DNA of 64,000 nucleotides from Methylobacterium sp. E-045 (GCF_022829685.1 NZ_JAKSYE010000089.1:1-64000), one strand, 5' to 3'; shown: positions 27,674 through 36,954, counted from the first letter of the stretch. Translations and numbers: made by a program. Notes: a model not told the origin generated them from the sequence alone.

Positions 27674-28023
27674 TGGGCCTTGATTACATCCGCTCGCAGA
27701 CTGGCAAGCCTTGGCGCAAACGCTGGGACGGCGGCCTCGACCGCCTGAAGGCGCCAAGCCTGCTCGACCTCAATATGTCGGAGGCTGCGCGCACCGTCAC
27801 CGCAGAGTTGAGAGCTGGCTGTCGCGTCAAGACGGGCGACACGCTGATCGTTCAGAGCGGCAGTGACGGCCTCGCCGTCAGCGATGGGCTGCGTGCCATC
27901 GGCCGCATCACCAATCCTTCGCCGGAGTTGACCACTGCCGTCCGCGACGGCGGCGGCTATGCCGAGGGCGTACTTCAGCGCGTCGGCCTGTTCGGTGACA
28001 CCGCGGAGATCAGCGTCAAATGA
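27673..28023 (+). CDS. Uncharacterised 116-residue protein of the STAS/GHKL module
   Basis: The ATG at 27673 overlaps the stop codon of the STAS-like gene. The product has no motif I recognise: a basic start (SQTGKPWRKRWDGGLDRLK), a helix, and then short strands (CRVKTGDTLIVQSGSDGLAVSDGL) that could form a small beta-barrel of the kind found in ferredoxin-reductase or SH3-like folds. It ends with a 4-base overlap into the cysteine-rich gene, so these two are probably made together. Confidence 0.65.
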   Translation: MGLDYIRSQTGKPWRKRWDGGLDRLKAPSLLDLNMSEAARTVTAELRAGCRVKTGDTLIVQSGSDGLAVSDGLRAIGRITNPSPELTTAVRDGGGYAEGVLQRVGLFGDTAEISVK

Positions 28024-29291
28024 ACCGACGGCCGCCCCACGAACCTTCGCGCCATTTTTCCCGACCTAACAAGCTGTGGGACGATGCGACGCGCCATGCG
28101 CGTTCGTTGGGGTGTCCGACCTGCCTCGAACGCGACCGCTGCGGCGGGGTCCACACCGACACCGGCATCTTCGACTGCGGTGACCTCTGCACTTGCAAGG
28201 ACAAAAGCAAGTGCGACATGGTCTGCCGGTTCAAGCCGAGCCACTTCGTCGCTCGTATGCGCGAGGTTCGCGGGCTCGGCTTCGAGAACGCGCCGCGGGT
28301 TGCGGCGAACGGCGTGCCGGACCTGCCCACCATCGCGCCCTTCGTCGATCATCGCTACGGCCGCGCTGCCACGCTCGATGAGCCGGTAGTCGCGATCTCG
28401 CTTTACGAGCTTGTCAACCTCGCGAACGGCAAGCCGCACGTCACTTCGCGCCCCGAGCTTGCGGCTCGATTCCTCATCCCAAAAGGCGCGCGGATCGTCG
28501 TCACGGGAGTCGACAAGGACGGCCCAATCGAGCGCTGGTGGGAGTTGAAGGAGCGCGCCGTGATCCTCGCTGCTTTGAAGGCGCTCGGCGTCACGCTGAT
28601 CACGACACCGAACTACAGCGTGCTGACCGACGTGCCACGCACCGACAACCTTCATTCGATGAAGCGCATCCTGTTGGCCTGGACCGAGATGGCGGCCGCG
28701 GGCCTGCCGGCTGCCTTGCATGTCAACGGCCGCACCCAGCAGGACTACTCCCGGTGGGCCGAACTCATCGCCGACCGCCCCGAGATCGAGATCCTCGCCT
28801 TCGAATTCGCTACCGGATGCGGCCGCGGAGAACGTATCGACTGGCACGTTGCCGAGCTTTGCGCGCTTGCAGATCGTGTCGGACGCCCGCTCGCGCTTGT
28901 CATCCGGGGTGGCAGCCGTAAGCTCGCCGAGCTGCGACGCCACTTCGCCCAAGTTACCTTGATCGACACTGAAGCCTTTTCGCGGACCATCCGGCGACGG
29001 CGCGCCTATCTGACCGAGTCCGGCCGCATCAAGTGGGCGAAATATCCAACGCCGCGAGGCGCGCCGATCGACGAGCTCCTGGCCCACAATATCGCGCTGG
29101 TTCGCGCCTCCTACGAGGCCTCGTCAAAGCCCGCCCTACGGCTAAGGCCGCCGACCCGGCGCTTGCGGCGCGCAGCGCACCGAGATGGTGAGCCCATCCA
29201 GCCAGGCCTTCTGCGCCAGCTCCACCTGCCCGGTGAGACTCGGGGCGTTGCCCCGGAGCCGCAGGGCGTGATCACCGCTGCGAAACCTTAG
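28020..29291 (+). CDS. Protein with eight clustered N-terminal cysteines and a barrel-like domain
   Basis: 423 residues. Eight cysteines fall within residues 32-69 (C32, C35, C41, C53, C57, C59, C65, C69), a spacing that could hold two Fe-S clusters or two zinc ions. The following 270 residues (ITTPNYSVLTDVPRTDN, LHVNGRTQQDYSRWAELIAD, EILAFEFATGCG) look like a TIM-barrel-type domain distantly reminiscent of DUF4417 proteins. No function is assigned. The last 150 bases run over the 3' end of the GHKL gene on the other strand, and the tail there (many Arg/Pro) looks non-conserved, so the native stop may have been lost. Confidence 0.65.
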   Translation: MNRRPPHEPSRHFSRPNKLWDDATRHARSLGCPTCLERDRCGGVHTDTGIFDCGDLCTCKDKSKCDMVCRFKPSHFVARMREVRGLGFENAPRVAANGVPDLPTIAPFVDHRYGRAATLDEPVVAISLYELVNLANGKPHVTSRPELAARFLIPKGARIVVTGVDKDGPIERWWELKERAVILAALKALGVTLITTPNYSVLTDVPRTDNLHSMKRILLAWTEMAAAGLPAALHVNGRTQQDYSRWAELIADRPEIEILAFEFATGCGRGERIDWHVAELCALADRVGRPLALVIRGGSRKLAELRRHFAQVTLIDTEAFSRTIRRRRAYLTESGRIKWAKYPTPRGAPIDELLAHNIALVRASYEASSKPALRLRPPTRRLRRAAHRDGEPIQPGLLRQLHLPGETRGVAPEPQGVITAAKP

Positions 29292-30014
29292 CTCGGCGGC
29301 ATCATGGGCGAGCGCGCGAAACAACTGTCCGATACCATAACCGTGGCCGGTGCTCCGCGCGTGTCGCGATGCACCGTCGGAAGCGGCGACCCGCAGCGCC
29401 GCCCCGGAATCAGCGAGGCCAGCGAAGTCGGGATTCTCGCGCAGGCTGGCAAGCACGCCACGACCCGCGTCGGCAACAACAAACTCGAAGGCCCCATCGC
29501 TCGCGGCATAGGCGACGAGGCCGCTCTCCGGCCGTCCGCTGTGCTCGAAGACATTGTCCTGCAATTCGCCGAGCGCACCCATCAGCCCTGCAGCCATTCC
29601 CCGGGGGAGACCCGCTGCGACAGCCGCATTCTCGGCATGCTTGGCCCACTGATCCCAAACCAATCCCCCGGATCCGAGGTCGTCGGTATCAAAACGCGAC
29701 AATGGAAACACGCCCGCGCGATCACGGGCTCCCGCGCCACTTATCACGCCGTCACCCAGCGCGCGCACAATCTGGAGAAACACGGGCGCCTCAACCACTA
29801 TGGCGCGATAGGCGTCGGGCAGCGCGGCTGCCGCTGTAGCCAGCTCGACAAGCGGCCCGATCCTGCCCGATCGGCCGAGCGTCACGGGGCCGAGTTTTGG
29901 CAGCCGCCCAGCGACGGCTTGCCAAAGCAGATCGTCGACTGCCTCGAAATCTGCGGCGATCTGTATTGGCGCGCCTCTATTCAAACCTTTCCCCCACCCC
30001 GCCAACCGGCGCAC
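29142..30014 (-). CDS. GHKL-type ATPase (histidine-kinase-like ATP-binding protein)
   Basis: 290 residues from a GTG at 30014. The ATP-lid motifs are clear: N-box GELQDNVFEHSG (Glu150, Asn154), G1 box DAGRG (182-186) and G2 box GHGYGIG (223-229). There is no phospho-acceptor domain or membrane segment, so it resembles anti-sigma-factor-type kinases or free GHKL ATPases rather than sensor kinases. The N-terminal 140 residues are unassigned. It is convergent with, and overlaps, the cysteine-rich gene, and divergent from the SIR2 gene 122 bases away. Confidence 0.8.
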   Translation of the reverse strand: MRRLAGWGKGLNRGAPIQIAADFEAVDDLLWQAVAGRLPKLGPVTLGRSGRIGPLVELATAAAALPDAYRAIVVEAPVFLQIVRALGDGVISGAGARDRAGVFPLSRFDTDDLGSGGLVWDQWAKHAENAAVAAGLPRGMAAGLMGALGELQDNVFEHSGRPESGLVAYAASDGAFEFVVADAGRGVLASLRENPDFAGLADSGAALRVAASDGASRHARSTGHGYGIGQLFRALAHDAAELRFRSGDHALRLRGNAPSLTGQVELAQKAWLDGLTISVRCAPQAPGRRP

Positions 30015-30136
30015 GGACCGAGCTTTGCTACCGCCTCTTCTAACACAGCGGTGTACAACAACTCAGCCCTTGGTTGCGGTTTTGCCCAAATACGTCTCGC
30101 AAGAAGCGGCATTTCGGCCGTCGTGATCGAGAGGAG

Positions 30137-31975
30137 ATGATCATCAGTCTCGATCTTCCCAGTGATGCCCCTACGCTTCCCCCTGCCGCGGCGGAGCCCG
30201 CACCCGGCACCACCACCGACATGCCGGCGATCCAATCACTCGACGCACCAGCGTTCCTGCGCCTATTTCAGCTTCGTGGCGCCCAGATCATGTGGTTTTT
30301 GGGCGCGGGTGCATCGCGCTCGGCCGGCATCAAGACCGCCGGCGATATGATCTGGGATTTTAAACAGCGGCTTTACCGGTCGCAGAAGAAACTATCCCCG
30401 TCGGCCATCACCGATATCGGCGAGCCAGCCGTGCAACGGAAGCTCCAAGCCCATTTCGACGGGTCTGGCGGATTTCCACCTGCCGGCTCGGAGACGGAGT
30501 ACTCGGCCTATTTTGAAGCGACTTACCACGCACCGCGCGATCGGCGCGCATATCTTGACGAACTTATAGCGCGGGGTAAGCCGTCGTTCGGCCATCACGC
30601 GCTCGCGCTGCTTATGGCCGAAGATCTCTGCCGGATCGTCTGGACCACCAATTTTGACCGTACTATCGAGGACGCGTCCGCCGAGCGCTTCGCCGGCACG
30701 GGGCGCTTGGTCATCGCCGACCTCAAGGAACCGGAGAAAATCCGTCGTGCCGTCGATGAGAACCGCTGGCCGGTCTACGGCAAGCTACACGGCGACTATC
30801 ATTCGGATGCGCTGAAAAACACCGACGCGGAACTCCGCGCGCAGGACGCAGAAATGCGGCGCAATCTAGTCGACGCCTGCCGAAGGGCTGGCCTGGCCGT
30901 CATCGGCTACAGCGGGCGCGACGCGTCGACCATGGAGGCATTCACGGAAGCGCTCGACGAAGGTCGCGGCTTTCCGGGTGGGCTATTTTGGTTCAAACGC
31001 AGCCAAGATACTCCCTACCCCGCCGTACCGGAGCTGATCGGGCGCGCGCGCGCGCTGGGCATCGACGCGCACATGGTCGAGGCCGAATCCTTCGACGAGC
31101 TCTTCTCGGATCTTCTGCGCTTCTTGCCACAGACCGCCGACAAGCTGGCTGGAATTGGCGGCGCCGCCCGACCGCGCCTCTCGACCACAAAGCCTCGACC
31201 AGTCGGCGGCGCGGTGCCGGCCATCCGAATGAACGCCCTAGCCGTCACGTCACGGCCGGCTCTCTGCAGAATCGTCGACTGCAAGATCGGCGGTGACAAG
31301 GAGATCGAGGAAGCGATCGCCAAGGCCGGAGTCGACATCATCGCACATCGCATTCGAGACGGCGTCCTCGCCTTCGGTCGTGACACCGATGTCCGTAAGG
31401 TTTTCGAACCTTATGAGATCAAGGCGTTCGACCAACATCCGCTGTCCTCGCGGCGGCTCGTCAAGGAGGGCGGCGAACGCGCTCTGGTTCGCGACGCGCT
31501 CTTCCGCGCCATCGCAACGCGCCCTGGCTTTGCTCACGAACGCCGGCGCGGCCGCGTCCGCCTGGTGCCCCTTGCTGGGGCTGTTCCAGCGTCAGTTTTC
31601 AACAATGACAAGGCAAAACCAGTCGACCGCGTGAGCGGTCTGGTGCCGCACACCACTATAGCTTGGAGCGAAGCCTGCGGCCTCCGGGTGGATTATCGCC
31701 TCGACCAGCTGTGGCTTCTCGTCGAGCCCACGTTGAGCGTCGCGCTCGATGACGAAACCCCCGACGACGTCGTCGAATTAACGCGCGAATTCGTTCGCGA
31801 GCGCCGCGCGCGCAGACACAATCGCCTTGCCAACGCCATGCTCGACGGATGGATTAGCCTCATTGTCGGGCGCGAACCAAGAGTGCGTCTCAAAACCTTC
31901 AATATTGCAGACGGCATCGACGCCGAATTTGAAATTCTTCGGACGTCCGCCTTTAGCGGGATCGCCAAGACATGA
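30137..31975 (+). CDS. SIR2-APAZ protein of a short-Argonaute (SPARSA) defence system
   Basis: 612 residues. The N-terminal SIR2 domain has GAGASRSAG (56-64), WTTNFDRTI (near 172), the catalytic-type His in KLHGDYH (near 216) and GYSGRD (near 256). From about 380 to the end lies a region matching the position of the APAZ domain that docks to short Argonautes. In SPARSA systems the SIR2 part degrades NAD(P)+ when the Argonaute senses guide-matched invader nucleic acid, killing the cell. The start is uncertain: GAGGAG lies directly against the ATG at 30137, too close for a standard site. The next in-frame ATG is 30221. The Argonaute gene overlaps by 4 bases. Confidence 0.88.
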   Translation: MIISLDLPSDAPTLPPAAAEPAPGTTTDMPAIQSLDAPAFLRLFQLRGAQIMWFLGAGASRSAGIKTAGDMIWDFKQRLYRSQKKLSPSAITDIGEPAVQRKLQAHFDGSGGFPPAGSETEYSAYFEATYHAPRDRRAYLDELIARGKPSFGHHALALLMAEDLCRIVWTTNFDRTIEDASAERFAGTGRLVIADLKEPEKIRRAVDENRWPVYGKLHGDYHSDALKNTDAELRAQDAEMRRNLVDACRRAGLAVIGYSGRDASTMEAFTEALDEGRGFPGGLFWFKRSQDTPYPAVPELIGRARALGIDAHMVEAESFDELFSDLLRFLPQTADKLAGIGGAARPRLSTTKPRPVGGAVPAIRMNALAVTSRPALCRIVDCKIGGDKEIEEAIAKAGVDIIAHRIRDGVLAFGRDTDVRKVFEPYEIKAFDQHPLSSRRLVKEGGERALVRDALFRAIATRPGFAHERRRGRVRLVPLAGAVPASVFNNDKAKPVDRVSGLVPHTTIAWSEACGLRVDYRLDQLWLLVEPTLSVALDDETPDDVVELTREFVRERRARRHNRLANAMLDGWISLIVGREPRVRLKTFNIADGIDAEFEILRTSAFSGIAKT

Positions 31976-33402
31976 ACGCCGCTGCGCAACCGTTTCGCCT
32001 TCCGGGACACATCGTGCTGCCCGAGCCCCAACTTCGCTTCGGGTCGGACAACGCCCATGATGTCGACATTCACCCCATGGAGGGGCTGATCCGGTTTGGG
32101 CCCTATAGCCAGGGCAAGCTCTCCCCCGTCGCAAACCCGATCCGGATCGGCATCATCGTTCCGGCGGACCTCGAGGATGCCTTCGTCCGCCAGATGCGCG
32201 AGCTGGACCAGCCGCATCAGCCGCGTGAGCGGAAGCAATATCTTCCGCCCTTCCCGGGCTTCGAGAAGGTGTTCGGCGTTCGCCTGTCCCGAGGAGGTTC
32301 CGCGAGCCGGATTGTTCTCTCTCAAGACTTGGATCGCCAGATCGAAACGGCGGCGGCGCCGCACGTCGTTTTGGCCGACGCGCTGACCCGCGCGCTCTTC
32401 GCGCTTCGGAACGCACGCGACAGCTTCGACGTGGTCATCATCCTACTCAAGGAAAGCTGGTCGCCGGCGTTTCGCGGTCCGGCCGGCGAGGACTTCGACC
32501 TCCATGATTACGTGAAAGCCTATGCCGCGTCCGAAGGAATCTGCGTCCAGTTTCTGCGCGAAGATAGCGCATTGAATTATCGGTGCCGGTGCAGCGTCGC
32601 TTGGCGGCTTGGGATCGCGCTGTACACAAAAGCCGGCGGAACGCCCTGGGTACTCGCCGACGTCGAACCCGGTACGGCCTTTATTGGCATCGACTATGCG
32701 CTGCGCGCCGGCGACAATGCCGCCCAGCGCTTCGCGATTTGTTGCAGCCAGGTTTTCGATGCCGAAGGATCAGGCCTCGAATTCGTGGCCTATGAGGCCG
32801 ACGGCGTGCATATGTTCGGAAAGAACCCGTATCTTCGCCGCGATCAGATGCTGAAGGTGATGGCGCGCAGCCTTGCCATCTACCAACGCAAGCATTCCGG
32901 CGATCCGCCGAGACGCGTGGTCGTACATAAGAACACCGAATTTCGCGCGGACGAAATCGAGGGAGTCTTCGACGCGCTGCCGAACGCCAACTCGATCGAG
33001 CTTGTGCATGTGCAGCAAAGCTGTGGTTGGCGCGGCGTATTTATCGCCGCTCCGCAGCAGCCTCACGGATACCCGTGTCGCCGTGGCACGACATTTCAGC
33101 TCGGCGCCAATGAAGCATTGCTATGGACGCAGGGCAATCTGCCCGCTGTCGCCAACGGCAAGGATTATTTCAAAGAGGGCAAGGGCACGCCCGAACCCTT
33201 GTTATTGGTCCGTCACGCAGGCCTCGGCAGCATCGACGATCTCTGCCGCGAAACGCTCGCGCTGACAAAAATGGACTGGAACAACGACGGCCCTTATGAC
33301 CGGCTACCTGTGACGCTGAATTTCGCCAGCACGCTCGCCACCATCGTAAAGCGGATGCCAAAACTTCAGCCACAATCCTACCCGGTGCGCCTCTTCATGT
33401 AG
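31972..33402 (+). CDS. Short prokaryotic Argonaute (MID-PIWI)
   Basis: This 476-residue protein has the length and order of short pAgos, which keep only MID and PIWI. The MID part includes the RKQYLPPFPGFEKVFG stretch. The PIWI part contains FIGIDYAL (near 238) and RVVVHKNTEFRADEIEG (near 320). The position usually occupied by the second catalytic Asp reads HKN, so slicing activity is probably lost, as expected for short pAgos. It should bind a guide and activate its SIR2-APAZ partner, encoded directly upstream with coupled translation. Confidence 0.88.
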   Translation: MNAAAQPFRLPGHIVLPEPQLRFGSDNAHDVDIHPMEGLIRFGPYSQGKLSPVANPIRIGIIVPADLEDAFVRQMRELDQPHQPRERKQYLPPFPGFEKVFGVRLSRGGSASRIVLSQDLDRQIETAAAPHVVLADALTRALFALRNARDSFDVVIILLKESWSPAFRGPAGEDFDLHDYVKAYAASEGICVQFLREDSALNYRCRCSVAWRLGIALYTKAGGTPWVLADVEPGTAFIGIDYALRAGDNAAQRFAICCSQVFDAEGSGLEFVAYEADGVHMFGKNPYLRRDQMLKVMARSLAIYQRKHSGDPPRRVVVHKNTEFRADEIEGVFDALPNANSIELVHVQQSCGWRGVFIAAPQQPHGYPCRRGTTFQLGANEALLWTQGNLPAVANGKDYFKEGKGTPEPLLLVRHAGLGSIDDLCRETLALTKMDWNNDGPYDRLPVTLNFASTLATIVKRMPKLQPQSYPVRLFM

Positions 33403-33671
33403 CCGCACTTTAGGGCAGCGTCCCGAGGACCACGAACAGCGCCATCCCCACTCTCGTAGTGAAACCGCCCTCATTGCTCGCCCGTGCAGGATCCCTGCGC
33501 AGGTCGAATAGCTGCTCATTCGGCACAGCTGCGACCGCGGAGCCGGCCGGCAACATGGACTTTCACCTCATCGGTCACATCGCTCATGGCCATTAAAAGC
33601 GTGCTATCTGCTCCGATTGGCAAGAATTATACATTAATTTCAATATCATGGTAGCGAATGGCTCCCGTCTT

Positions 33672-33743
33672 GAAACGTTTATGAAACGTTTCTTGATTCT
33701 CACGAAATATTGTGAGATACGTTTCGCCGATAAAAGGAGGCCA
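33672..33743 (+). promoter_or_regulatory. Promoter and operator cluster before the HTH-NTPase gene
   Basis: Three copies of a half-palindromic element lie in 60 bases: GAAACGTTT (33672-33680), GAAACGTTTC (33683-33692, a perfect palindrome) and TACGTTTC (33718-33725). Between them is TCTCAC N8 GTGAGA (33698-33717). A possible promoter TTGATT (33693-33698) with GATACG (33716-33721) spans that repeat. A strong ribosome binding site AAGGAGG (33734-33740) precedes the ATG at 33747. The encoded protein begins with an XRE helix-turn-helix, so autoregulation is likely. The rest of 33403-33746 holds no gene. Confidence 0.6.
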
Positions 33744-33746
33744 GCG

Positions 33747-35876
33747 ATGAGTCGTGATGTTGCCATTGGAAAACACCTCGCCATGCTGCGCGAGCAGAAT
33801 CAGCTCAAGCAAAATGAACTCGCCAAGAAGCTTCAGTGGAGCGCGGCCGTGCTCTCGCGCGTGGAGGCAGGTGACCGCCCGCTTACCGACGATGAGCTGG
33901 ACATTATTCTGAAGGGTATCGGCACGCCGGAAGCGGCGCGGCTCAAAGAAATCCTCGGACGGCAGTGGCATCGGCTGCCCGAACCCGCTCTCGGTGACCC
34001 TGATGCCGATCTCCTATGGGAGGCCGAAGAAGTTGCTGAAGAAATCCACACGCTCGCAGAGCAGCCCGATGTGAAGCAGCTCTTCGAGCGACGTCTCGTG
34101 CGCTACGAGGAAGAGCTTCGCCTTGCGGCGCAACATGTTCTCAACAAGCGCTATAGCGTGGCCTTCATGGGAACGATCGGTGTCGGCAAATCCACCGGCA
34201 TCTGCCGCATCGAGCAACTGGAACTTCCGAGCGCGAAGGGCATGCCCAGCGCCGTTTTAGAGACAGGCTCTGGCGGCATCACGATTTGCGACGTGCATGT
34301 CCGGAAGGGACCGGGATATGGCTTGATCATCGAGCCCTGCACCGAAGATGAAATCCGTCATCACGTCACAGACTTTGCCAACTCGCTGCTGAATCCCGCC
34401 AAACCCGGCGACGACGACGAAGAGGAGGCCGGTTCCGGCTCTCCTGGAATCTCGCGCGAGATCGACCGCGCCTTGCGCAGCATGACGGGCCTCCGCCGCC
34501 GCCGCTCAGAGCGAAAACCCGACGGCACTGTCATCCCTGCGAGCGACGATGCGCGCGTTCTCGCCGCGAACCATCCGGACGCCAAGGCGTTGTCCGTCGA
34601 GATACTCGCCCGCATGGAGCTGCATAAACGGGACCGCCGCGACCTGTGGCACGACGCCAACACCGGCAAGCCGCCGCTGGTTTGGCTGCAGGAGAACTTC
34701 GAGAAGATCAATAACGGCCGTCATTCCGAATTTACGGTGCCCAAGCGTATCGAAGTCGTGGTGCCGAACGCCATCCTCGGCGACGACACGGTGACCGTCA
34801 CGCTCATCGACTCCCGTGGCATCGACGATCTCGCCGCCCGCGCCGACCTTGAGCAACACTTTGATGATCCGCATACGCTCGTGATGCTCTGCACACTCTT
34901 TGCACAGGCACCATCGACCGAAGTGCGCCAGCTCCTGACGCGCGCCAAGGAAGCGGGCGTTCGCACCCTAGCAACGCAGGCGGCGGTCCTGGCGCTACCG
35001 CGAACGGGCGAAGCGCTTGCGGTCAAGTTTGAAGGGGAACTCGCACAGACCGAGGAGGAAGGCTACGAGCTGAAAGCAGACGAGGTGCGGCTCAAGCTTC
35101 ATGCGCTCAACCTCGATCATTTGGCCATCGCGTTTTTTAATTCGGCAACCGATGAGCCGGCAACGCTTCGCGCCTTCATCGCGGAACGCATCGAAGCCCT
35201 CCGGAATAGCCATCGTGCGGCGTTGCGCGAGATCATCGCCGGCGCCAGGGACCTGCTCGCCAACTACGAGAAGGCGCAAGCGGAAGAAACGCTGCGGACG
35301 GCAGCCAAGCGCCTCACGATCTGGCTCAAAGATAATGCCGAGCTGCCGCGCGCGGCGTCGCGTCGCGTGCACGATAGCCTCTTGTCGACGACGCGGGCCG
35401 CCCATTGGAAAACGATCTACGCCACTATCAGCCGCCGCGGCGGGTGGCCGAACCTCGATTATGCGCACCAGCTCAGCCACGGCGCACGCCGTATCGCAAC
35501 GCACGTGGTCGAGAATAAGATCGAGGGCTTCAAGACGATCGCCACAAGCGTTTTACGCGACGACGATCTCGCCGACGCGCACGACCTTGCCCGCCAAGCC
35601 GTGCGCGCGCTCGAAGCCGGCTTCGATGAGATCATCCGCAATGCGCAGCTGGTCGGCGAAAGCATCTATGCCGATGATCTACGTGAGGATCTTGAATTCT
35701 GGCGCGCCTGCAGCGCTATCGCCGGTCGCGGCTACAAGGACCGGGTCAATGAGAAGAACCAGCATTGGTTCGAGGAAGAACGCAATGGCGAGGCCGAGGC
35801 GCGCGTGATGGAGCTGGTGGCGCAGAAGTGGCGCGAGGCCGTCACCGGCGTCCGGGCCTTGCTGCCGGAGGGCTAA
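33747..35876 (+). CDS. XRE helix-turn-helix fused to a P-loop NTPase
   Basis: 709 residues from the ATG at 33747 with an AGGAGG site. The frame is open to 33648, but that stretch is the operator region. Residues 7-60 form a Cro/CI-type HTH (LKQNELAKKLQWSAAVLSRVE). A P-loop NTPase follows, with GTIGVGKST (about 142-150) and a DSRGI motif near 355 that takes the place of a GTPase G3 or Walker B. An acidic insertion (DDDEEEAGS, about 222-230) separates them. The last 300 residues are helical and may be a dynamin-like stalk. Such a fusion lets the NTPase sit at its own operator. Function unknown. It leads an operon of four genes. Confidence 0.75.
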   Translation: MSRDVAIGKHLAMLREQNQLKQNELAKKLQWSAAVLSRVEAGDRPLTDDELDIILKGIGTPEAARLKEILGRQWHRLPEPALGDPDADLLWEAEEVAEEIHTLAEQPDVKQLFERRLVRYEEELRLAAQHVLNKRYSVAFMGTIGVGKSTGICRIEQLELPSAKGMPSAVLETGSGGITICDVHVRKGPGYGLIIEPCTEDEIRHHVTDFANSLLNPAKPGDDDEEEAGSGSPGISREIDRALRSMTGLRRRRSERKPDGTVIPASDDARVLAANHPDAKALSVEILARMELHKRDRRDLWHDANTGKPPLVWLQENFEKINNGRHSEFTVPKRIEVVVPNAILGDDTVTVTLIDSRGIDDLAARADLEQHFDDPHTLVMLCTLFAQAPSTEVRQLLTRAKEAGVRTLATQAAVLALPRTGEALAVKFEGELAQTEEEGYELKADEVRLKLHALNLDHLAIAFFNSATDEPATLRAFIAERIEALRNSHRAALREIIAGARDLLANYEKAQAEETLRTAAKRLTIWLKDNAELPRAASRRVHDSLLSTTRAAHWKTIYATISRRGGWPNLDYAHQLSHGARRIATHVVENKIEGFKTIATSVLRDDDLADAHDLARQAVRALEAGFDEIIRNAQLVGESIYADDLREDLEFWRACSAIAGRGYKDRVNEKNQHWFEEERNGEAEARVMELVAQKWREAVTGVRALLPEG

Positions 35877-35881
35877 CGGCA

Positions 35882-36034
35882 ATGGCCTATCTTTCGGAGA
35901 TCGAGCCGGCTTTGTTAAAAGTCGAGACGATTCATTACCTTTCCAAGATATGCCCGAAAAAAGGCGACGACCGCACGCTCAAATCCGTCAACCTCGATGG
36001 CGGTAAGGCCGCGCATGAGACGAGCAGACAATGA
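35882..36034 (+). CDS. Small 50-residue protein in the HTH-NTPase operon
   Basis: A 50-residue ORF fits exactly between the NTPase stop (5 bases upstream) and the next start (4-base ATGA overlap). The sequence starts MAYLSEIEPALLKVETIHYL and is rich in charged residues, with no motif. The tight packing argues that it is translated. The length leaves room for a chance ORF. Confidence 0.5.
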   Translation: MAYLSEIEPALLKVETIHYLSKICPKKGDDRTLKSVNLDGGKAAHETSRQ

Positions 36035-36954
36035 GCGATCTATTCGACGTCGACGGCGCCAATCTCGATCGCGGGTTTGAAAACCTGAAAGCCGCCGAGC
36101 TTCCGATCGAGCAGCAGCTTCACGCCATGCTGCAAGAGATGTGGGAGCGTTATGAACCCTATGCCGATCCCGACTTTCGGCAGGGCTTCGCACGCGATGT
36201 CGATGGCCGCTTCTGGGAGATGTATCTGGGCTGCACGCTGCTCGAGGCGGGTCGCACCCTGCTTCCCGTCGTCGAGCGCCAGCGCGAAGGCGGTCAGCCG
36301 GATCTCTGCGTCCTGCAAGATGGCCACCGCATCTGGATCGAGGCCATCACCCCAGATGAAGGCGCCCCAGGTCCTGACCAGATCGTGCGTCCAGCTCCCC
36401 TCAACCAGGGCGGCGGTCTCTTCGCCGCACCGATCCGTCAGGCGCAGTTGCGCACGTCCGGGGCGTTCTGGACCAAGGCGCAGAGGATCGCGCGCTACCT
36501 CGAACAGGGTGTGATCGGCCCGGAGGATACGAGGATCATCGCGATCAGTGCGAGCCGCTTCGGCGTCTATGTCGCCGAGCAGCCGTTGCCGCTGATCATG
36601 ACCACGTTATTTCCCATCGGAGACGCCTACATCACCATCGATCGCGAGACCGGCAACGTCGTTGAAGAAGGATTTCACCCAGCCCCCTTCATCAACCGCG
36701 AACGCAATCCGATCCCGCGCACGGCGTTTCTCGACGAGCGTTTTGCCGACATCTCCGGTGTGATCTGGTCGCGCGTTGGCCTCGGCAACCTGTCGCGCCG
36801 GACCCGCCCGCTGACCTATGTCCATAATCCCTTGGCCCAGGTTCCGCTGGCGACAAACTGGGGTGTCTGGGATCGCGAGTTCGTCATTACGGCACGCGGC
36901 GACGAGTGGGAGGCCAACGACATCCTAGCCCAGGCCGCGGCGGAGGCGTCATGA
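36031..36954 (+). CDS. PD-(D/E)XK-like protein A of the HTH-NTPase operon
   Basis: 307 residues. The layout of a PD-(D/E)XK nuclease core can be followed: a helix Glu in FWEMYLG (Glu63), then PD at 90-91 in QPDLCVLQDG, then IWIEAI with Glu104. The usual Lys after that Glu is replaced (E-A-I), so activity is doubtful or the Lys has moved. The same three-part pattern occurs in the next gene, so the two proteins share a domain. The C-terminal half is unassigned. Confidence 0.65.
   Translation: MSDLFDVDGANLDRGFENLKAAELPIEQQLHAMLQEMWERYEPYADPDFRQGFARDVDGRFWEMYLGCTLLEAGRTLLPVVERQREGGQPDLCVLQDGHRIWIEAITPDEGAPGPDQIVRPAPLNQGGGLFAAPIRQAQLRTSGAFWTKAQRIARYLEQGVIGPEDTRIIAISASRFGVYVAEQPLPLIMTTLFPIGDAYITIDRETGNVVEEGFHPAPFINRERNPIPRTAFLDERFADISGVIWSRVGLGNLSRRTRPLTYVHNPLAQVPLATNWGVWDREFVITARGDEWEANDILAQAAAEAS

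Noticed and set aside
30137..33402. SIR2/Argonaute pair as a new system
   Set aside because: It matches the described SPARSA type.
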